NCBI GenBank assembly: GCA_028571685.1
Contig: CM053148.1
Coordinates: 85,210,001-85,274,000 of the forward strand
Source: Heterohyrax brucei
Taxonomy: Eukaryota > Chordata > Mammalia > Hyracoidea > Procaviidae
DNA length: 64,000 nucleotides
Direction: 5' to 3'
Part shown: positions 1 through 11,104 of the stretch, piece by piece
Numbering within the stretch: position 1 is the first letter of the stretch
Layout: each line of letters begins with the position of its first letter
Notes under the pieces: generated by a model
Seen by the model: the letters and a program-made list of their open reading frames with translations, nothing else
Told to the model about the DNA's origin: nothing
Database searches by the model: none
Position numbers and translations under genes: made by a program

Positions 1-105
1 AACTCTGTGGGGCAATTCCACTCTGACCTGTAGGGTCACTATGAGTCGGACCTGACAAATAGCCATGGGTTTTGACACGTCGTTGGGTGTGGTTTGGACC
101 TTGGA
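1..105 (+). repeat. AfroSINE, 3' part cut by window edge
   Basis: The sequence begins inside the SINE body (TCTGTGGGGCAATTCCACTCTG) and runs through the tail 'GGTCACTATGAGTCGGACC'. The tRNA-like head lies outside the window. Confidence 0.9.
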
Positions 106-183
106 CATAAAGGTAAGTGAAGATAGAAGATAATGTCTTTAGGATAAAACAGCAGTGAAAAACTTGCTGACTCCCTTCATACT

Positions 184-495
184 TTGTCTTTTAAAGACCC
201 TGTAAAGGGAAGAACCAGAGTGCTCCTTGGTAGCAAAGAAGGTGAGACTTGGTCTCACGTACTTTGAATACATTGTTAATAAGAATGAGCCCCTGGAGAA
301 GGGCATCATGCTTGGTAAAGTAAAGGAGCAGTGAAAAAGAGAAAGACTCTCAATGAAATGAATTGACATAGTGGTTTCAACAATGAGTTCAACATAGCAG
401 TAGTGGTGAGGATCGCACAAGACTGGATAGTTTGGTTCTCTTGTTCATGGGGTTCTTCTGAGAACTGACTCTACAGTGCCTAACAACAACAGTAC
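184..495 (+). mobile_element. RTE (BovB-like) LINE, 3' end
   Basis: The 3' end of an RTE LINE: degenerate reverse-transcriptase C-terminal codons (the stretch around 'CCCCTGGAGAAGGGCATCATGC') followed by the short 3' UTR ending in CAACAACAG. The same segment recurs at 47567-48012 and 53270-53640, and in reverse at 5485-5785 and 7184-7600. Its last ~50 bases ('GGGTTCTTCTGAGAACTGACTCTACAG') are the mutated counterpart of the AfroSINE tail. It is 5'-truncated and has no intact frame. Confidence 0.8.
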
Positions 496-769
496 TAATA
501 CAGGAAAGAGTAGTCCATGAATATCTCAAGAACTCATGCCAGGAGTGAAGAAAATACTTTATCCTGAATATTTACTGTAGAAAAGTATTTTTGACCTTCT
601 AAACGAAGTACCAGTATTGGAGAATATCAACTTATGTATAAAAACAACTAAATCTAAATAAACATATCCTGTCTCTCCAGCTCGGAAGAAGCCCTGGCAG
701 CATGATAGCTAAATTCTCTTCTGCTAACCCAAAGGCAAGCTGTTTGACCCTACCAGTTGTTCTTCAAGG

Positions 770-1380
770 GAAAAATGTGGCAATCTGCTGGAGAGGCTGG
801 AGAGAAATCAGAACTCTCCCACACTGCTGGTGGGACTGCAAATTGGTACAATCTCTTTAGAAAGCAATCTGGCACTTCCTTAAAAGCTGGCAATAAACAT
901 ACCATTAGATCCTGTAATTCCACTTCTTGGAATTTATCCTTCAGGAACAAAGGTTGTCACATGAACAGACACATGTACGTTAATGTTTATTGCAGCACAG
1001 TCCACAATAGCTAAACGATGGAATCAACCCAGATACCTATCAACAGACGAATGGATAAACAAACTATGGTACCTATACTCCATGGAACACTATGCTATGA
1101 TAAAAAAAAAAAAAAAATGTAGATTTTAGAAAACATCTTATAACATGGTTTCATTTGGAAGAAGTTATGCTGAGTGAAATCAGTCAGTGTTAAAAGGACA
1201 AATATTATATGAGACACCTGTTATAAGGGCTTAAAAATAGAATTATCTACAAAATAAAATAACTTTGTTAGTTACAAGGGCTGGGCAGGGGCATGAAGGT
1301 TTATCATGGATGACATAATTGACATGTTAGAAATTTTATTCACTTACTGTAATAAATAAATCATAAAACTTAAAAAAAAA
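770..1380 (+). mobile_element. L1 LINE, 3' end (ORF2 C-terminus and 3' UTR)
   Basis: Decayed L1 ORF2 C-terminal codons can be read ('LLVGLQIG', 'IPLLGIYPS', 'CTLMFIAAQSTIAK', 'DEWINKLWYLYS'), then the short 3' UTR beginning near 'GCTGAGTGAAATCAGTCAG' and a terminal A-run at 1372-1380. The frame is interrupted by frameshifts and an A-run insertion (1103-1117). It is a 5'-truncated dead copy. Confidence 0.85.
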
Positions 1381-1386
1381 TGACAG

Positions 1387-1478
1387 TGTTGGAAACCCTA
1401 TAGGGTAGTTCTGCTCTGTCCTATATGGTTGCTATAAATCCAGAATCAACTTCATGGCAATGGGCGTGGGACGGGGCT
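1387..1478 (+). repeat. AfroSINE, 5'-truncated
   Basis: Starts at 'GGAAACCCTATAGGG' in the SINE body and keeps the tail with 'CAACTTCATGGCAATGGG'. It lies 7 bases after the A-run of the L1 at 770-1380. Confidence 0.85.
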
Positions 1479-1479
1479 C

Positions 1480-4329
1480 AGATTTTGTCACTGTAGTATG
1501 CATGTACAGAAACAAAATCAGGTGTCTGATTTTATTACTCATTCATCTTACATCACTGAATGGCAATTGGCTTCAGCACCTCTGATAATAATTCAGAAAA
1601 TTTGGATGTTGCTAATTCTGAATGTATTTTTAACATACATTTGTAAAATGAAAGCGTTTAAAATAAGCCTGTCTTAGAAATTAAAAAAAAAAAAAAAACA
1701 GTTTAACATCTAACACATTCAGTAAAAGAATAATAACAATACAATATTGGCTTCTGTTTTTGTTTTTTATTTTATCATTATTATTTTTATCTGCTCCTGA
1801 ATCAAGTAGGACTTTCCCACAAGTTTGCACATACTTACCTTTGTTCAGATCCTAAATAACTGTGGCTGGAACAGCACTGTCCTCATAAAGAAATTTAAAA
1901 CAGCAAACTTCAGGCACTTTTGTTTTTCATCACTTAGGTAAACAATTGTGATTTTCCTCTATGTTTTAAAAACCTGAAGGTTAGTAAATCTTTTACAAAT
2001 AAATTCGGAAAAGAAATGCCCTACCATCAAGTCCATCAAAGCAGTATCACGCAGACAAGATTAAGAAAATTTTGTTTGGAATGCAGATGATGTATTTTTC
2101 CAACTATTTTAATTACCTTAAAATTCAAATCTTGGAACAAAATATGCAAAATGTTTCTAGTCAAAAGAAAAAAATTTCAACAAACTGTCTTAAAATTCTG
2201 CAGTAGGTGTGCAAACTAAGCGCATTGTCTGCAATCAAATCATGGATTGGTGATCCATCTGAAGGCGTAAAAGTCCTTTGATGATAAAAGCAAACTCTGA
2301 GGACAATTCACTTCCTTTTTTCCAGAGTGGGCCTCCACCCTAAACTTTCCAGCCATAATACTTAACTTGGCAAGAGGACAGTAGCTTAGAAATGTATTTT
2401 GTTCATGAGTTGTATTTTTTCCACGACATCTCCATGACATTTACTTACGCCAGATACAGATGACCACTCATGGATTAAGTACAAAGGTGCTGTTCTGTTC
2501 CAGTAGCACACATTTTATTAATAAAAATTGACCCAATAGAATGGAGAGAAAAAAAATGTTTTTAAGTGGTTTCTGGAAATAAATAGTATAACTCATCTGA
2601 AGTGAATTATCTGTTTTAAAGTTTCAGCTCCTTTTAATATCTCAGGAGGTCACTCACCAAAAAATAAAAATCATTTCTTGAAGTAATTTATCTCAGGTGG
2701 AAGAAGTGCAAAGGTATGCCTTTTGACCTGCCAATGTCTCCAACCAAGAGCTGGGAATTTAACAGTCTAATGCTGAAGTGAAGCTGTAGAGTTGACAGTT
2801 GTTATCTTGTTCCTTTTCAGGATTCTTCTGATTTTAAAAGGGCCACTTAAAAGGTGTTATCACAAATCCTATGCCTTTGTAAAACTAATATTGGCACAAT
2901 ATACCAGATTACAGATATGCTCTGATCTTTAGGTAATCTCAGGCAGAGACAAGACGCTTAGTTTGTTTGAGAGTATTCATCGTTACGGCAAGTTAAAAAT
3001 ACAGAACTTATTTGTTCTTATTCCAGGCATAAATTCTTCCCAAGTAACTTTCCTCATTCCAAAAAAAGCTGCAAAGTCCAGTTTACATGCGGAGGTGGAG
3101 TTTTTTTCTGAATATTGTGTTAATAAATGCCATTGCTCTGCTCGTATGCAGTTTCCTTCCTTATGTGTATTTTCTGCTTCAACTTGGATTCTCATATCTA
3201 GATTTAATGATAGTTCTGATTGATTCATTTCAGCATTGATTTTCACCAGCTATTTTATAGCTGTGCTGTATTAAACATTATGTACCATGGGTTCTTCCTT
3301 CTGATTCCCTCTCCTTCTTATCCTTTAATGTCTAGCTTCAATTCCCTAAGACTACCATATTTTTCTCTACCTTCAAGCAGGATGTTTTCTGAAACTTCAA
3401 ATCCAGGTTTCAGAACACGAAAAGACCCAGGGGTACAGCTTCTTTTATCAGGATTTTTATCACTAAGCCCCAGGAATACTTCCCCATACTGGCTTGAGGA
3501 GGGTTTTCAAAAACTGGCTTTATGAGTTCCATCAGATTTCCTCCACATGCAGCAGGCCCTAAGTGGATTGAAAACAGTAACCTGTGGTTTTCTGTGTAGG
3601 TATACATACTGTGAGCCATTGGTCTTCTAATTTTTCAGCTATAAGCACATCAATCTGCCATCAGAGATGGAGATGGTAAGAAACCGGAATGAAAATGTGA
3701 ATGGAACCACGAGTTAGAATGACAAAATTATTCTGACAGCGTAACTATGGACTGGTGGGAATAGCTGTAAATAATGAGTTTACAGTGATGTATACGCTGC
3801 TCCTCTCATTTATTACCTTCAGTCTAGTAACCCTGGCTTCGCAGCCTAAATTGACCTTACCCTTTGATTTGGATCAATAGCAGGATGCTCAGTGTCTATG
3901 AGAAGTTTGCGTAAGGCTTAAAAGAACTTTCTAAAATAAAATATAGTCTAAAGAGAAAATTGTAAGACATATAAGATGGGTCCAAGAAAAATATTCCAAA
4001 AACTAAAGGGAGGGTAAATGTGAATGTGGAGTGCTCTCCTCCACTGGCATGGTCCCACGGCCAAGCCTTATGAGATTTTACTTGAGTTCTGTGGGAGTGA
4101 AGCAAACCAGAAACGGAAAAAAACTATTTTAACCAAATCTGCAAGGAACCGAGAGCACAAAGGGGAAGGGATGACATGACCTGCAGAGCTCTGACACTGT
4201 GTGTCTGGGTGCTTGGGGACAGCTTCTTGGGAAGGTGAGACTGGAAGAAGGCAATTTCAGCAATGGCTGGAGCAATAGCAGCTTTGGAAGCTGCCATCTG
4301 TTCTGCTTCTGGCTCGTGACAATCCAATA
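1480..4329. other. Unclassified AT-rich sequence
   Basis: I recognise no repeat or gene here. It holds a homopolymer A-run (about 1682-1698). Two opposite frames around 2963-3246 are open for 86-87 codons, but without codon character or flanking splice signals that I trust. Confidence 0.4.
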
Positions 4330-4567
4330 CATGATGGGATCACGTTGTGACCCATAGGGTTTTGTTTGGCTAATATTTTGGAAGTGGTCAGGCCTTACTT
4401 CCTAGTATGTTTCAGTCTGGAAGCTCTGCTGAAACCTGTGCAGTATTGTAGCCACACACCAGTGTCCACTGACAGGCGGCAGCTGGTCCAGAGATTCATT
4501 GCCCAGGACTCAAACTTTGCTCTCCTGAGTGAAAGATGAGAATTCTACCACTGAAACACCCTTTCGC
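4330..4567 (-). repeat. tRNA-Gly-derived SINE (RTE-type tail), truncated
   Basis: Read on the minus strand from 4567, the head is a decayed tRNA-Gly: 'GTTTCAGTGGTAGAATTCTC' is box A of tRNA-Gly, and 'GAGTCCTGGGCAATGAA' matches the T-loop and acceptor end. A unique body follows ('CACTTCCAAAATATTAGCC'), then 'CCCTATGGGTCACAACGTGATCCC', the start of an RTE-derived tail. The tail's last part is missing. This is a different SINE lineage from the AfroSINE, whose head resembles tRNA-Asn. Confidence 0.75.
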
Positions 4568-5484
4568 CGAGCAATTGGATACAATGGTATTAATAGTGGC
4601 TTCATTAAAAACAGGTACCTCAACTTTTTATTACTATGTGAAGCAGGTACACAAAAGGAAAAATAGACCTACCTGATAGAATTCAAAGCTGAGTTGGTGA
4701 ATTCTTGCAAGATATATAGTTCCTAGTAATAGCATGAGAGTCAGAGAAACTCTTTGGGGGAATTATTGTGACTCATAAAACCTAAACCTGTGTGGTCTGA
4801 AGAAACACATGTTGTATCTATAAAGAGCTGCTCTGTTTGTCAGTCAGAAGCGTATGTGACAGATATTGTAGGTTGGCTCATCTAAGCTCCCTCATCCTGC
4901 TTTCCACAGTGTAAAATAAATTTTAATTCTTGCTCGCTGCCAGGGTGTGATTACGTAAAATGACTCTATCCAGTGAGACTCATGGAGTTCTTCCCCTAAA
5001 TGAATGGCATGCTCTGGGCTTTTTTATGTACTTGACATGTTAGAAAATTCTTTACATGTTTAAGACTCTATGTGTTGGTATTCTGTTAGCATGTAGCTTA
5101 GCAGATTCTGAACTGATATATTTGGAACATACGTGATTACTCTAAGTAACCTGTTCTTGTGTTTTTTAAGTACTACAAATCTAGATTTTCTGTTTTTCAA
5201 TTAGTTACATAATATTAAAAACAAAAAATAAAAATAACTCATCTTGTTGGTACAGGTGAAAAAAAGTCACATAATCATTAAGCATTTTAGGTCTCTTGAA
5301 AGGAAAGTGGTAGTTTGAAAGCCGGAATGCCATGGTCATATTTATTGGGTTTTGTTTCTTTTCATATTTACACAGGGAAGTAGAAATGAATATATTAATG
5401 CCCTAATATGTTAACCAAATTGGCCTTTGATAATGTCTATCCCTAAGTCATAACGAAAATAAGAGAGCCACAGATTTCTTTGAC
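4568..5484. other. Unclassified sequence
   Basis: AT-rich, with no recognised repeat, open frame or RNA gene. Confidence 0.4.
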
Positions 5485-5785
5485 TTGTTGTTGTTAGGTA
5501 CTATCCGGGTGGTTCCAAATCATTGTGACCCTATGTACAGCAGAAGAAAACATTACCTAGTCCTGTGCCATCCTCATAACTCTTGTTATGCTTGAGCCCA
5601 TCGTTGCAGCCACTGTGCTAACCCATCTCACTGAGGGTCTTCCTCTTTTTTTGCTGACCATCTATGTTACCATGTGTGATGTCTTTCTCTAGGAACTTTT
5701 CCCTCCGGATACCACGTCCAAAGAGCATGAGATGAAGACTCCCCATCTTTTAGCCTCCAGAGATCCATCTTTGCCTCTAAAGAAT
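5485..5785 (-). mobile_element. RTE (BovB-like) LINE, 3' fragment
   Basis: Begins on the plus strand with TTGTTGTTGTTAGG, the reverse of the RTE end repeat, then the decayed tail and 'GTGCCATCCTCATAACTC ... GAGGGTCTTCCTC', the antisense of the RT C-terminal coding region. It was 5'-truncated on insertion. Confidence 0.8.
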
Positions 5786-5812
5786 ATTAAATTAGAAGCA
5801 CCATTAAGAAAC

Positions 5813-5967
5813 TGGAAACCGTGATGGCGTAGTGGTTAAGAGCAAAGTAGGCAGTTCGAATTCATTAGGCACTCTTTAGAAATCCTATAGGGGCACTGTA
5901 CTCTGTCCTATAAGGTCACTATGACTTGCAATAGACTTGATGGCAGTGGGTTTGGTTTGGTTTGGGT
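5813..5967 (+). repeat. AfroSINE, full length
   Basis: Starts at 'GGAAACCGTGATGGCGTAGTGG' and retains box A ('TAGTGGTTAAGAGC'), a box B ('GCAGTTCGAATTC') and the tail to a (GGTTT)n-like end. It is one of the best-preserved heads in the window. Confidence 0.9.
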
Positions 5968-6021
5968 TGTTAAGGAAACATTTTAATACCCCAGTTGTCA
6001 GTTCATATTTGCCAGTAACTT

Positions 6022-6082
6022 TGTCCTTTATAGGGTTGCTGTGAGTTGGAACAGACTCTATGGCAATAGGTTTCTACTATAT
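6022..6082 (+). repeat. AfroSINE/RTE tail fragment
   Basis: Only the tail 'GGGTTGCTGTGAGTTGGAACAG' and the following 'ATGGCAATAGG' remain. Confidence 0.7.
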
Positions 6083-6087
6083 TCAGG

Positions 6088-6217
6088 ACTCTCTGGGTAA
6101 CATAAATGGTTAAGCACTCAATTACTGTTCTAAAGGTTGGTGATTCCAACCTACCCAGAGGCATCTCAGAAGATATGCAGTCACTGTGAATCAGAATCAG
6201 ATAGAAGACAACTCACA
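6088..6217 (+). repeat. AfroSINE, decayed
   Basis: The head 'CTCTGGGTAACATAAATGGTT' and box-B-like 'GGTTGGTGATTCCAACC' can be seen. The body is shortened and the tail reads 'GTCACTGTGAATCAGAATCAG'. Confidence 0.7.
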
Positions 6218-7183
6218 AGACCAACATACTATGCTAATAATCACAGCTTTTTTATTAAAATGTAGACATCTTTGTAAAAGACCATGAAAATTAAGCATAG
6301 AGAAAAGCTAGAAACTAAATTTAAGGCCACTGGTCTGCAGTTTGGCAAACAGGACACTTTCAAGCTTGAGCTGAAGCTTTTCTCAGTTTCATAATTATCT
6401 ACAAATGGAAGATTTTTGTTCTTAATTTGAGTCCCACTCTCCTCCCCAGACTTAGTGGGTAGACATGGGGGTGGCAATTTTCAGATGTGTGTGTTATTTG
6501 GAAAATAAAATTTATTGCAGTCTTAGTTTTCAGTTTGGCTAAAATCATAAAATACCCATTAAAGGGAGATAAAAGTCAGAAAGGGAAAGCGCATCCAAGA
6601 CACAGTGAGACCTGGCTCTTGAGTGGAAATAGTGTCTGTGCCTTATGTGCTCCACACACTCTGATTAAGATAATAGGATCCAGATGGCCACTCTAAGAAG
6701 ATTCCTTTCATAAGGAAAGTTTTGGGTGGGGTGGGTTATTGTGATCAATGGAATAAACTGCAGCTGGATGAACTCTGGGCTACCTTTGAGAATTTCTAAA
6801 TTAATTATGATTACAGAAATTCTGACAAATTTCCCAGGATTTTTCTAAGATAGTTGGGGGAAAAATGTGTTTTGGGGCTACATCTTTTCATAAGAAGCAA
6901 GACCAGCCTCTTAAAAACCATTTAGACTTTAAGAAAATTTAAGATCACATAGCATGCCTGACAGGTAAGAAGCTCCAGGGTATCTGTGCAGACTAGTTTG
7001 TAGCTGGTGCTATAGAATCTAGTAAGTCGCAGCATCCTGCACCAACTAATAAAAACTCACCTAGTGCTTGGCTAGTGATTTTAGACTTTTGATTAGCCAG
7101 GGTTCATTGATTAAATCCACTTGGCCAACTGAAAGTAGGTTGAGTCAATGGACAAAAGGCAACTAAGGTGGCACCTTGTGATT
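6218..7183. other. Unclassified sequence
   Basis: No recognised repeat or coding signal. The longest open frames (78 codons minus, 69 codons plus) have no supporting features. Confidence 0.4.
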
Positions 7184-7600
7184 GCTAGATGCTGTCAAGT
7201 TGGTTCTGACTCATAATGACCATATGGGCAACAAAACAAAACACTGCCTGATTCTGTGCCATCCTCACAATTGTTGTTATGCTCAAGATTGTTATTAGAG
7301 CCACTGTGTCAATCCATCTCAACGAGGCTCTTCCTTCTTTTTGCTGACCCTCAACTTTAGCAAACATGATGTGCTTCTCCAGGGACTGCTCCATCCTGAT
7401 AGCCAAGTGCCATCGAGTCGGATCCAATAAGACATAGTTTCACTATCTTTGCTTCTAAGGAGCATTCTGGCTATATTTCTTCCAAAAGATATCTGTTTGA
7501 TCTTTTGGCTGTCCATTGTAAACTGGACATTTTTCATCAACATCAGAATTTGAAGGTATCAATTCTTTTTGGTCTTCCTTGTTCACTGCCCATCTATCCC
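7184..7600 (-). mobile_element. RTE (BovB-like) LINE, 3' fragment
   Basis: Antisense of the RTE tail ('GATGCTGTCAAGTTGGTTCTG'), then the antisense of the RT C-terminal region out to 'CCATCTATCCC'. Near 7401-7428 it contains a short segment 'AAGTGCCATCGAGTCGGATCC' resembling a second copy of the tail, so the copy may carry a small internal insertion. Confidence 0.8.
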
Positions 7601-7875
7601 GTGGGTAAAAATTGAAAATAAGTCTATTCATCAAAAGCTCTTTGTATTCGTAGCTCTGTAATAGGTGCCTAAGTACACAGTAAATAAAATTTCATTTTTT
7701 TTTATAGATAAATTCAGGCTGTCTAGAGTCTGAATCAATCAGATGAACACCAAAATTTTCTTCTTAACTGAATCTGAGCCACTTAATATATTCAATATTT
7801 ATTGAACCCTTCTGACTTGTCTGATATTCAGTCAAGGACTAGAGTTGAATGAATTAGCTGGGCTATAATTGAATA

Positions 7876-7902
7876 CAGTTCTTTTAGAACATTATATTTT
7901 AG
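7876..7902. repeat. 27-bp target-site duplication, left copy
   Basis: Identical base for base to 10310-10336. It starts CAGTTCTTTTAG and ends ATATTTTAG. It abuts the first base of the L1. Confidence 0.9.
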
Positions 7903-8773
7903 GGAGGCAGAGTCAAGACAGCAGACTAAACACACATCTCTTTAAATCCCTCTGGAAACCCAAACCTGAACTGGTAATTAAACAGAGACTTCTGGACACT
8001 GGGTTAGCCATAGGACATGGCATAGGGCTGTTAATTTGGACTTCATACCACTGAATGGAAAATCTCCTCTCTTTTTCTGTCCCCCACTATTGGAGAGCAC
8101 TGGCTTCCATGGACTGAAGGTAACTTGCCATTTTAACTTTTTTTTTCTACTTCTTAGCAGGTGGGCAGAGCTGAGACTTGATTAGCAACTAATCTCAGAG
8201 GCGTAGCTGGTGGGATCAGGGGGGATAATTGCCACATTTTGAGAGCCTGGCTTTGGACTGTGTATCTTGGCACTTTGGGCCTCCCTTTCCACCACTGAGT
8301 AGCCTGTACTGAGGCAGGTGGAGAGCTTGTGTGGGGCGCCGTCTTTTTCCACCAGGAGGCAGAAATACCCATATGGAGGCCTCAGCTGGACCTAATTCTT
8401 AGGCTGGGAGGCAGCACTGCCCCTGAGGAGAGTGCTTTTCCAGCAGAAAAGCAGTGTTTTATACAGTGTCACCTATGGCTGGGGCCCAACAGCAGAGGCC
8501 AGCAGGGAAGTAGCCTTTCCATATTTTGAACTGGATTATAATATCTGGGGTTGGATATAGAAGTGCTTACTTTGCCAGCTGGGAAAAGTGTCCCATACAC
8601 CTGAAAACTTGACTGACTTGGGAAGTGGTCAGATACCTTTTACCTTTCATTTTAAGATGGCTTAGAGAACCAACTGCAGTCCATCCTCACAGCATCTCTC
8701 TCAGCCTTTATCGACTCACAAGACACCCAAACAGCAACAAACTCTGTATAAAAGCATAACTAAGGAATTACCC

Positions 8774-9663
8774 ATGGCTTCAGAAGTTCCCCAAATGAAA
8801 CAACCAAAGAACTTCCCAGATGAACAAACCTTTTTGAAACTATAGGAAGGTGAATACAAAAGTGTTATATAGAGAGCCCTCCTAGACGTTATACAAAATG
8901 CATCAAAGTAAAATGAAAAATTAAGCAAGTTGTTCCATCTGACAGAACATCAGTACCCTGAAATCCAACAGATCAAAAACAAAAAGATATATATCTCAAT
9001 TCAAAGCCAAGAAAACAGAATGCAACAAATGGAAAAGGGACTTTCTGACTTGGAAGACAGAGCTACTGACTCCAGCATTTATGAGGAGAAATCAGAAAAA
9101 AGAAAAATGAAGAAGGATTAAAAAGCATGTGGGACTCTATTAAGAGGAACAACCTACGATTAACTGGAGTTCTGGAAGAGGGTGAGACACCTGAGAACAC
9201 AGAGAGTATTGTTGCTGTGCTGCTGACACACAACTTCCCAGAAATTAGGAAAGAGAATACAGATATTTAAGATGCATATCATACTCCATCCAATGTAGAT
9301 CTCAAAAGAAAGACTCCAAGACATACTATAACCAAGCTTAACAAAATAAAATATAAGCAGAAACTCTTAAAGTCACCAAGACTCAAAGCAAAGCTAACAT
9401 TCAGAGGGAAATCCTGTAGGCTTTTGTCAGATTTCTCAGCAGAAACAATGCTGGCACGGAAACAGTGGCATGACACTTTCAAAGCCTTGAAGGAGAAGAA
9501 CGTCCAACCAAGAATTATATATCCTGCAAAACTATTTTCCAAATATGAAAATGAAATCAAGGCATTCACAGATAAACAGAAACTCAGAGACTTCATAAAA
9601 ACCAAACCAAAACTACAAGAAATACTGACAGAATCTCTTGGCTTAGAGGAACAAAACCACTAA
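8774..9663 (+). pseudogene. L1 ORF1 (RNA-binding chaperone), decayed
   Basis: ORF1p binds L1 RNA as a trimer. The start is an ATG with 'MASEVPQMKQP', followed within 24 codons by a stop. A coiled-coil-like stretch (about 8930-9120, heptad-rich 'RMQQMEKGLSDLEDRATD'), an RRM-like part (about 9121-9270) and an intact C-terminal domain (9424-9663) follow in shifting frames. The C-terminal part reads 'LARKQWHDTFKALKEKNVQP' and 'FTDKQKLRDF', diagnostic of L1 ORF1. Several stops and frameshifts make it inactive. Confidence 0.85.
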
Positions 9664-10086
9664 CTTTATGTTTTAGAAGCAAATTCAGCACACATCACCT
9701 GGAATTCTACTCAGTTAGAGAAGGCTCTAAACTCAATCAAACCTATAATAGTGAAAGAAGTGATCCGGGTCATGAAAACTGTGATGTCATCATATTGAAA
9801 AGAGGTATGTACTACAGTCACTATAGTCCTTCCAAACGGAGAGGAAGTTAATAAGACTGGTAGTAATTAAAATTGGGTTTATACATAGTTTATTAAGGGG
9901 AATCACAGGGGCAGCCTCAAAGCACAATAAAGGTGCAACATATCAAATCAACAAATGTAGTACAGGAGTCTCAACAACCACAAAACCAATCCTGAAAAAG
10001 GTGGAAAAACAACTCACAAATAAGAAAGTCCCAGAACAGATTAATAAGAACAGAGAAAACATCAACACAAAAATAAACATATCGCA

Positions 10087-10309
10087 ATGACAGCACCAAA
10101 CACACACCTATCAATAACTACATTGAATGTTAATGGACTGAACGCTCCAGTAAAGAGACATCGAGGGACATCTTGTATCAAAAGACATGAACCATGCATA
10201 TGTTGCCTACAAGAAACTCACCTTTGACTTAAAGATGTGCACAAACTGACAATTAAAGGATGGAAGAATATATATCAAGCTAACAATACACAAAGAAGAG
10301 CAGGCCTGG
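10087..10309 (+). pseudogene. L1 ORF2, N-terminal endonuclease fragment
   Basis: ORF2 starts at ATG 10087. The reading 'TTLNVNGLN' and 'CCLQETHL' are the first two motifs of the AP-type endonuclease; the E of QETH is the catalytic metal-binding glutamate. One TGA follows QETHL, and the frame then reads on to 'RRAGLAVL' across the right-hand junction. The remaining ~1,200 codons are absent. Confidence 0.85.
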
Positions 10310-10336
10310 CAGTTCTTTTAGAACATTATATTTTAG
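10310..10336. repeat. 27-bp target-site duplication, right copy
   Basis: Perfect copy of 7876-7902. Its first ~8 bases also fit the next ORF2 codons (Ala-Val-Leu), so L1 and target share microhomology here. Confidence 0.9.
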
Positions 10337-10591
10337 AATGTGTAGTAATAATTTAGTTACTAAATAAATGCCTTAGGTGTACTTCCACAGAGATTAGCTT
10401 CTTACAAGAAAAAAGGAAGCCAAGAAGTTATAGGCACAATTTCCCATCTGGAGATCTATAAATAGACTTTGGGGGTAGCATCAAAAGCCCACAAAATTAT
10501 TCTTGATTTGGTCACTGGAAAAAAATAAAATAAAATAAACCAAACCAAACTATCAGTGACAGCAAACGTAATGATTTGGTTCCTTTAAGGT

Positions 10592-10890
10592 CTGACGATT
10601 AAGTCTGCAAACTTAATTTTTATTGGTGCTACATACCACATTGATAAATATCTGTATACCCACCCTTGAAATACTTCCCTTGGGGAATTATGCACTGAGG
10701 CCAGTGCATAAAATTGCCAAAGCAATTTTGGAACTCTTTCTGGAATGGCCATTATGCATGGTGGCAAGGCGGCAAGTTGGCAAACTAAACTGTATAGTTG
10801 TCTGTGAAGGAGTTTTAAGCCAGCAAACAAATATCTGTATTGGTACATCACCCCTACTCACCTAATCTGGCCCCCAATGACTTTTTTCCC
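10592..10890. mobile_element. Chimeric mariner fragment (MITE joined to inverted mariner 5' piece)
   Basis: From 10592 it reads as a mariner 5' end ('GACGATTAAGTCTGC ... GTGCTACATAC ... GCAATTTTGGAACTC') that jumps at ~10752 to the mariner 3' terminus ('ATGCATGGTGGCAAGG'), giving a ~200-bp internally deleted element. Without a break it is followed at ~10795 by mariner 5' sequence in the opposite direction, ending at ~10885 with 'CTGGCCCCCAATGAC'. The same joint occurs at ~45700. Confidence 0.75.
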
Positions 10891-10892
10891 TA

Positions 10893-10950
10893 GTGTCACC
10901 ATGAGTCAGATCTGACTCAATGGCATTTGGCCTTTGGCTGAACAGAAAGA
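10893..10950 (+). repeat. AfroSINE/RTE tail fragment
   Basis: 'GTGTCACCATGAGTCAGATC' and 'TGACTCAATGGCATTTGG' only, placed directly at the truncated edge of the mariner chimera. Confidence 0.7.
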
Positions 10951-11104
10951 CATTTTAATGACATTAAGGACAATACAAGGACAGCTCTGATGGCCATCCA
11001 GAAAAAGAGTCCCAAGTACACAGCTTCCCTAGAGGAGTACAAAAAGTGCACTTTTTTGAGGACGAGGCAGCAAACTTAATTGGCAGTCCTTGTGTATACC
11101 TACT

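Larger units (their letters stand above)
7903..10309 (+). mobile_element. L1 LINE with 5' end, 3'-truncated in ORF2
   Basis: Begins with 'GGAGGCAGAGTCAAGACAGC', the expected start of a mammalian L1 5' UTR (usually GGAGGCAGAGTCAAGATGGC). It then has an ~870-bp 5' UTR, a decayed ORF1, an inter-ORF spacer of ~420 bp and the first ~220 bp of ORF2. It stops there: no ORF2 RT domain, no 3' UTR and no poly-A. The 27-bp direct repeats at both edges show that this truncated unit is what was inserted. That is the reverse of the usual 5'-truncated L1. Confidence 0.85.

Noticed and set aside
2963-3246. Overlapping 86- and 87-codon frames on both strands as a small gene
   Set aside because: Mirror frames of this length are expected in a window this size. 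There is no splice, start-context or domain support.
4500-4567. A tRNA-Gly gene on the minus strand
   Set aside because: The acceptor stem and anticodon arm are mutated, no terminator T-run follows, and a SINE body is attached.
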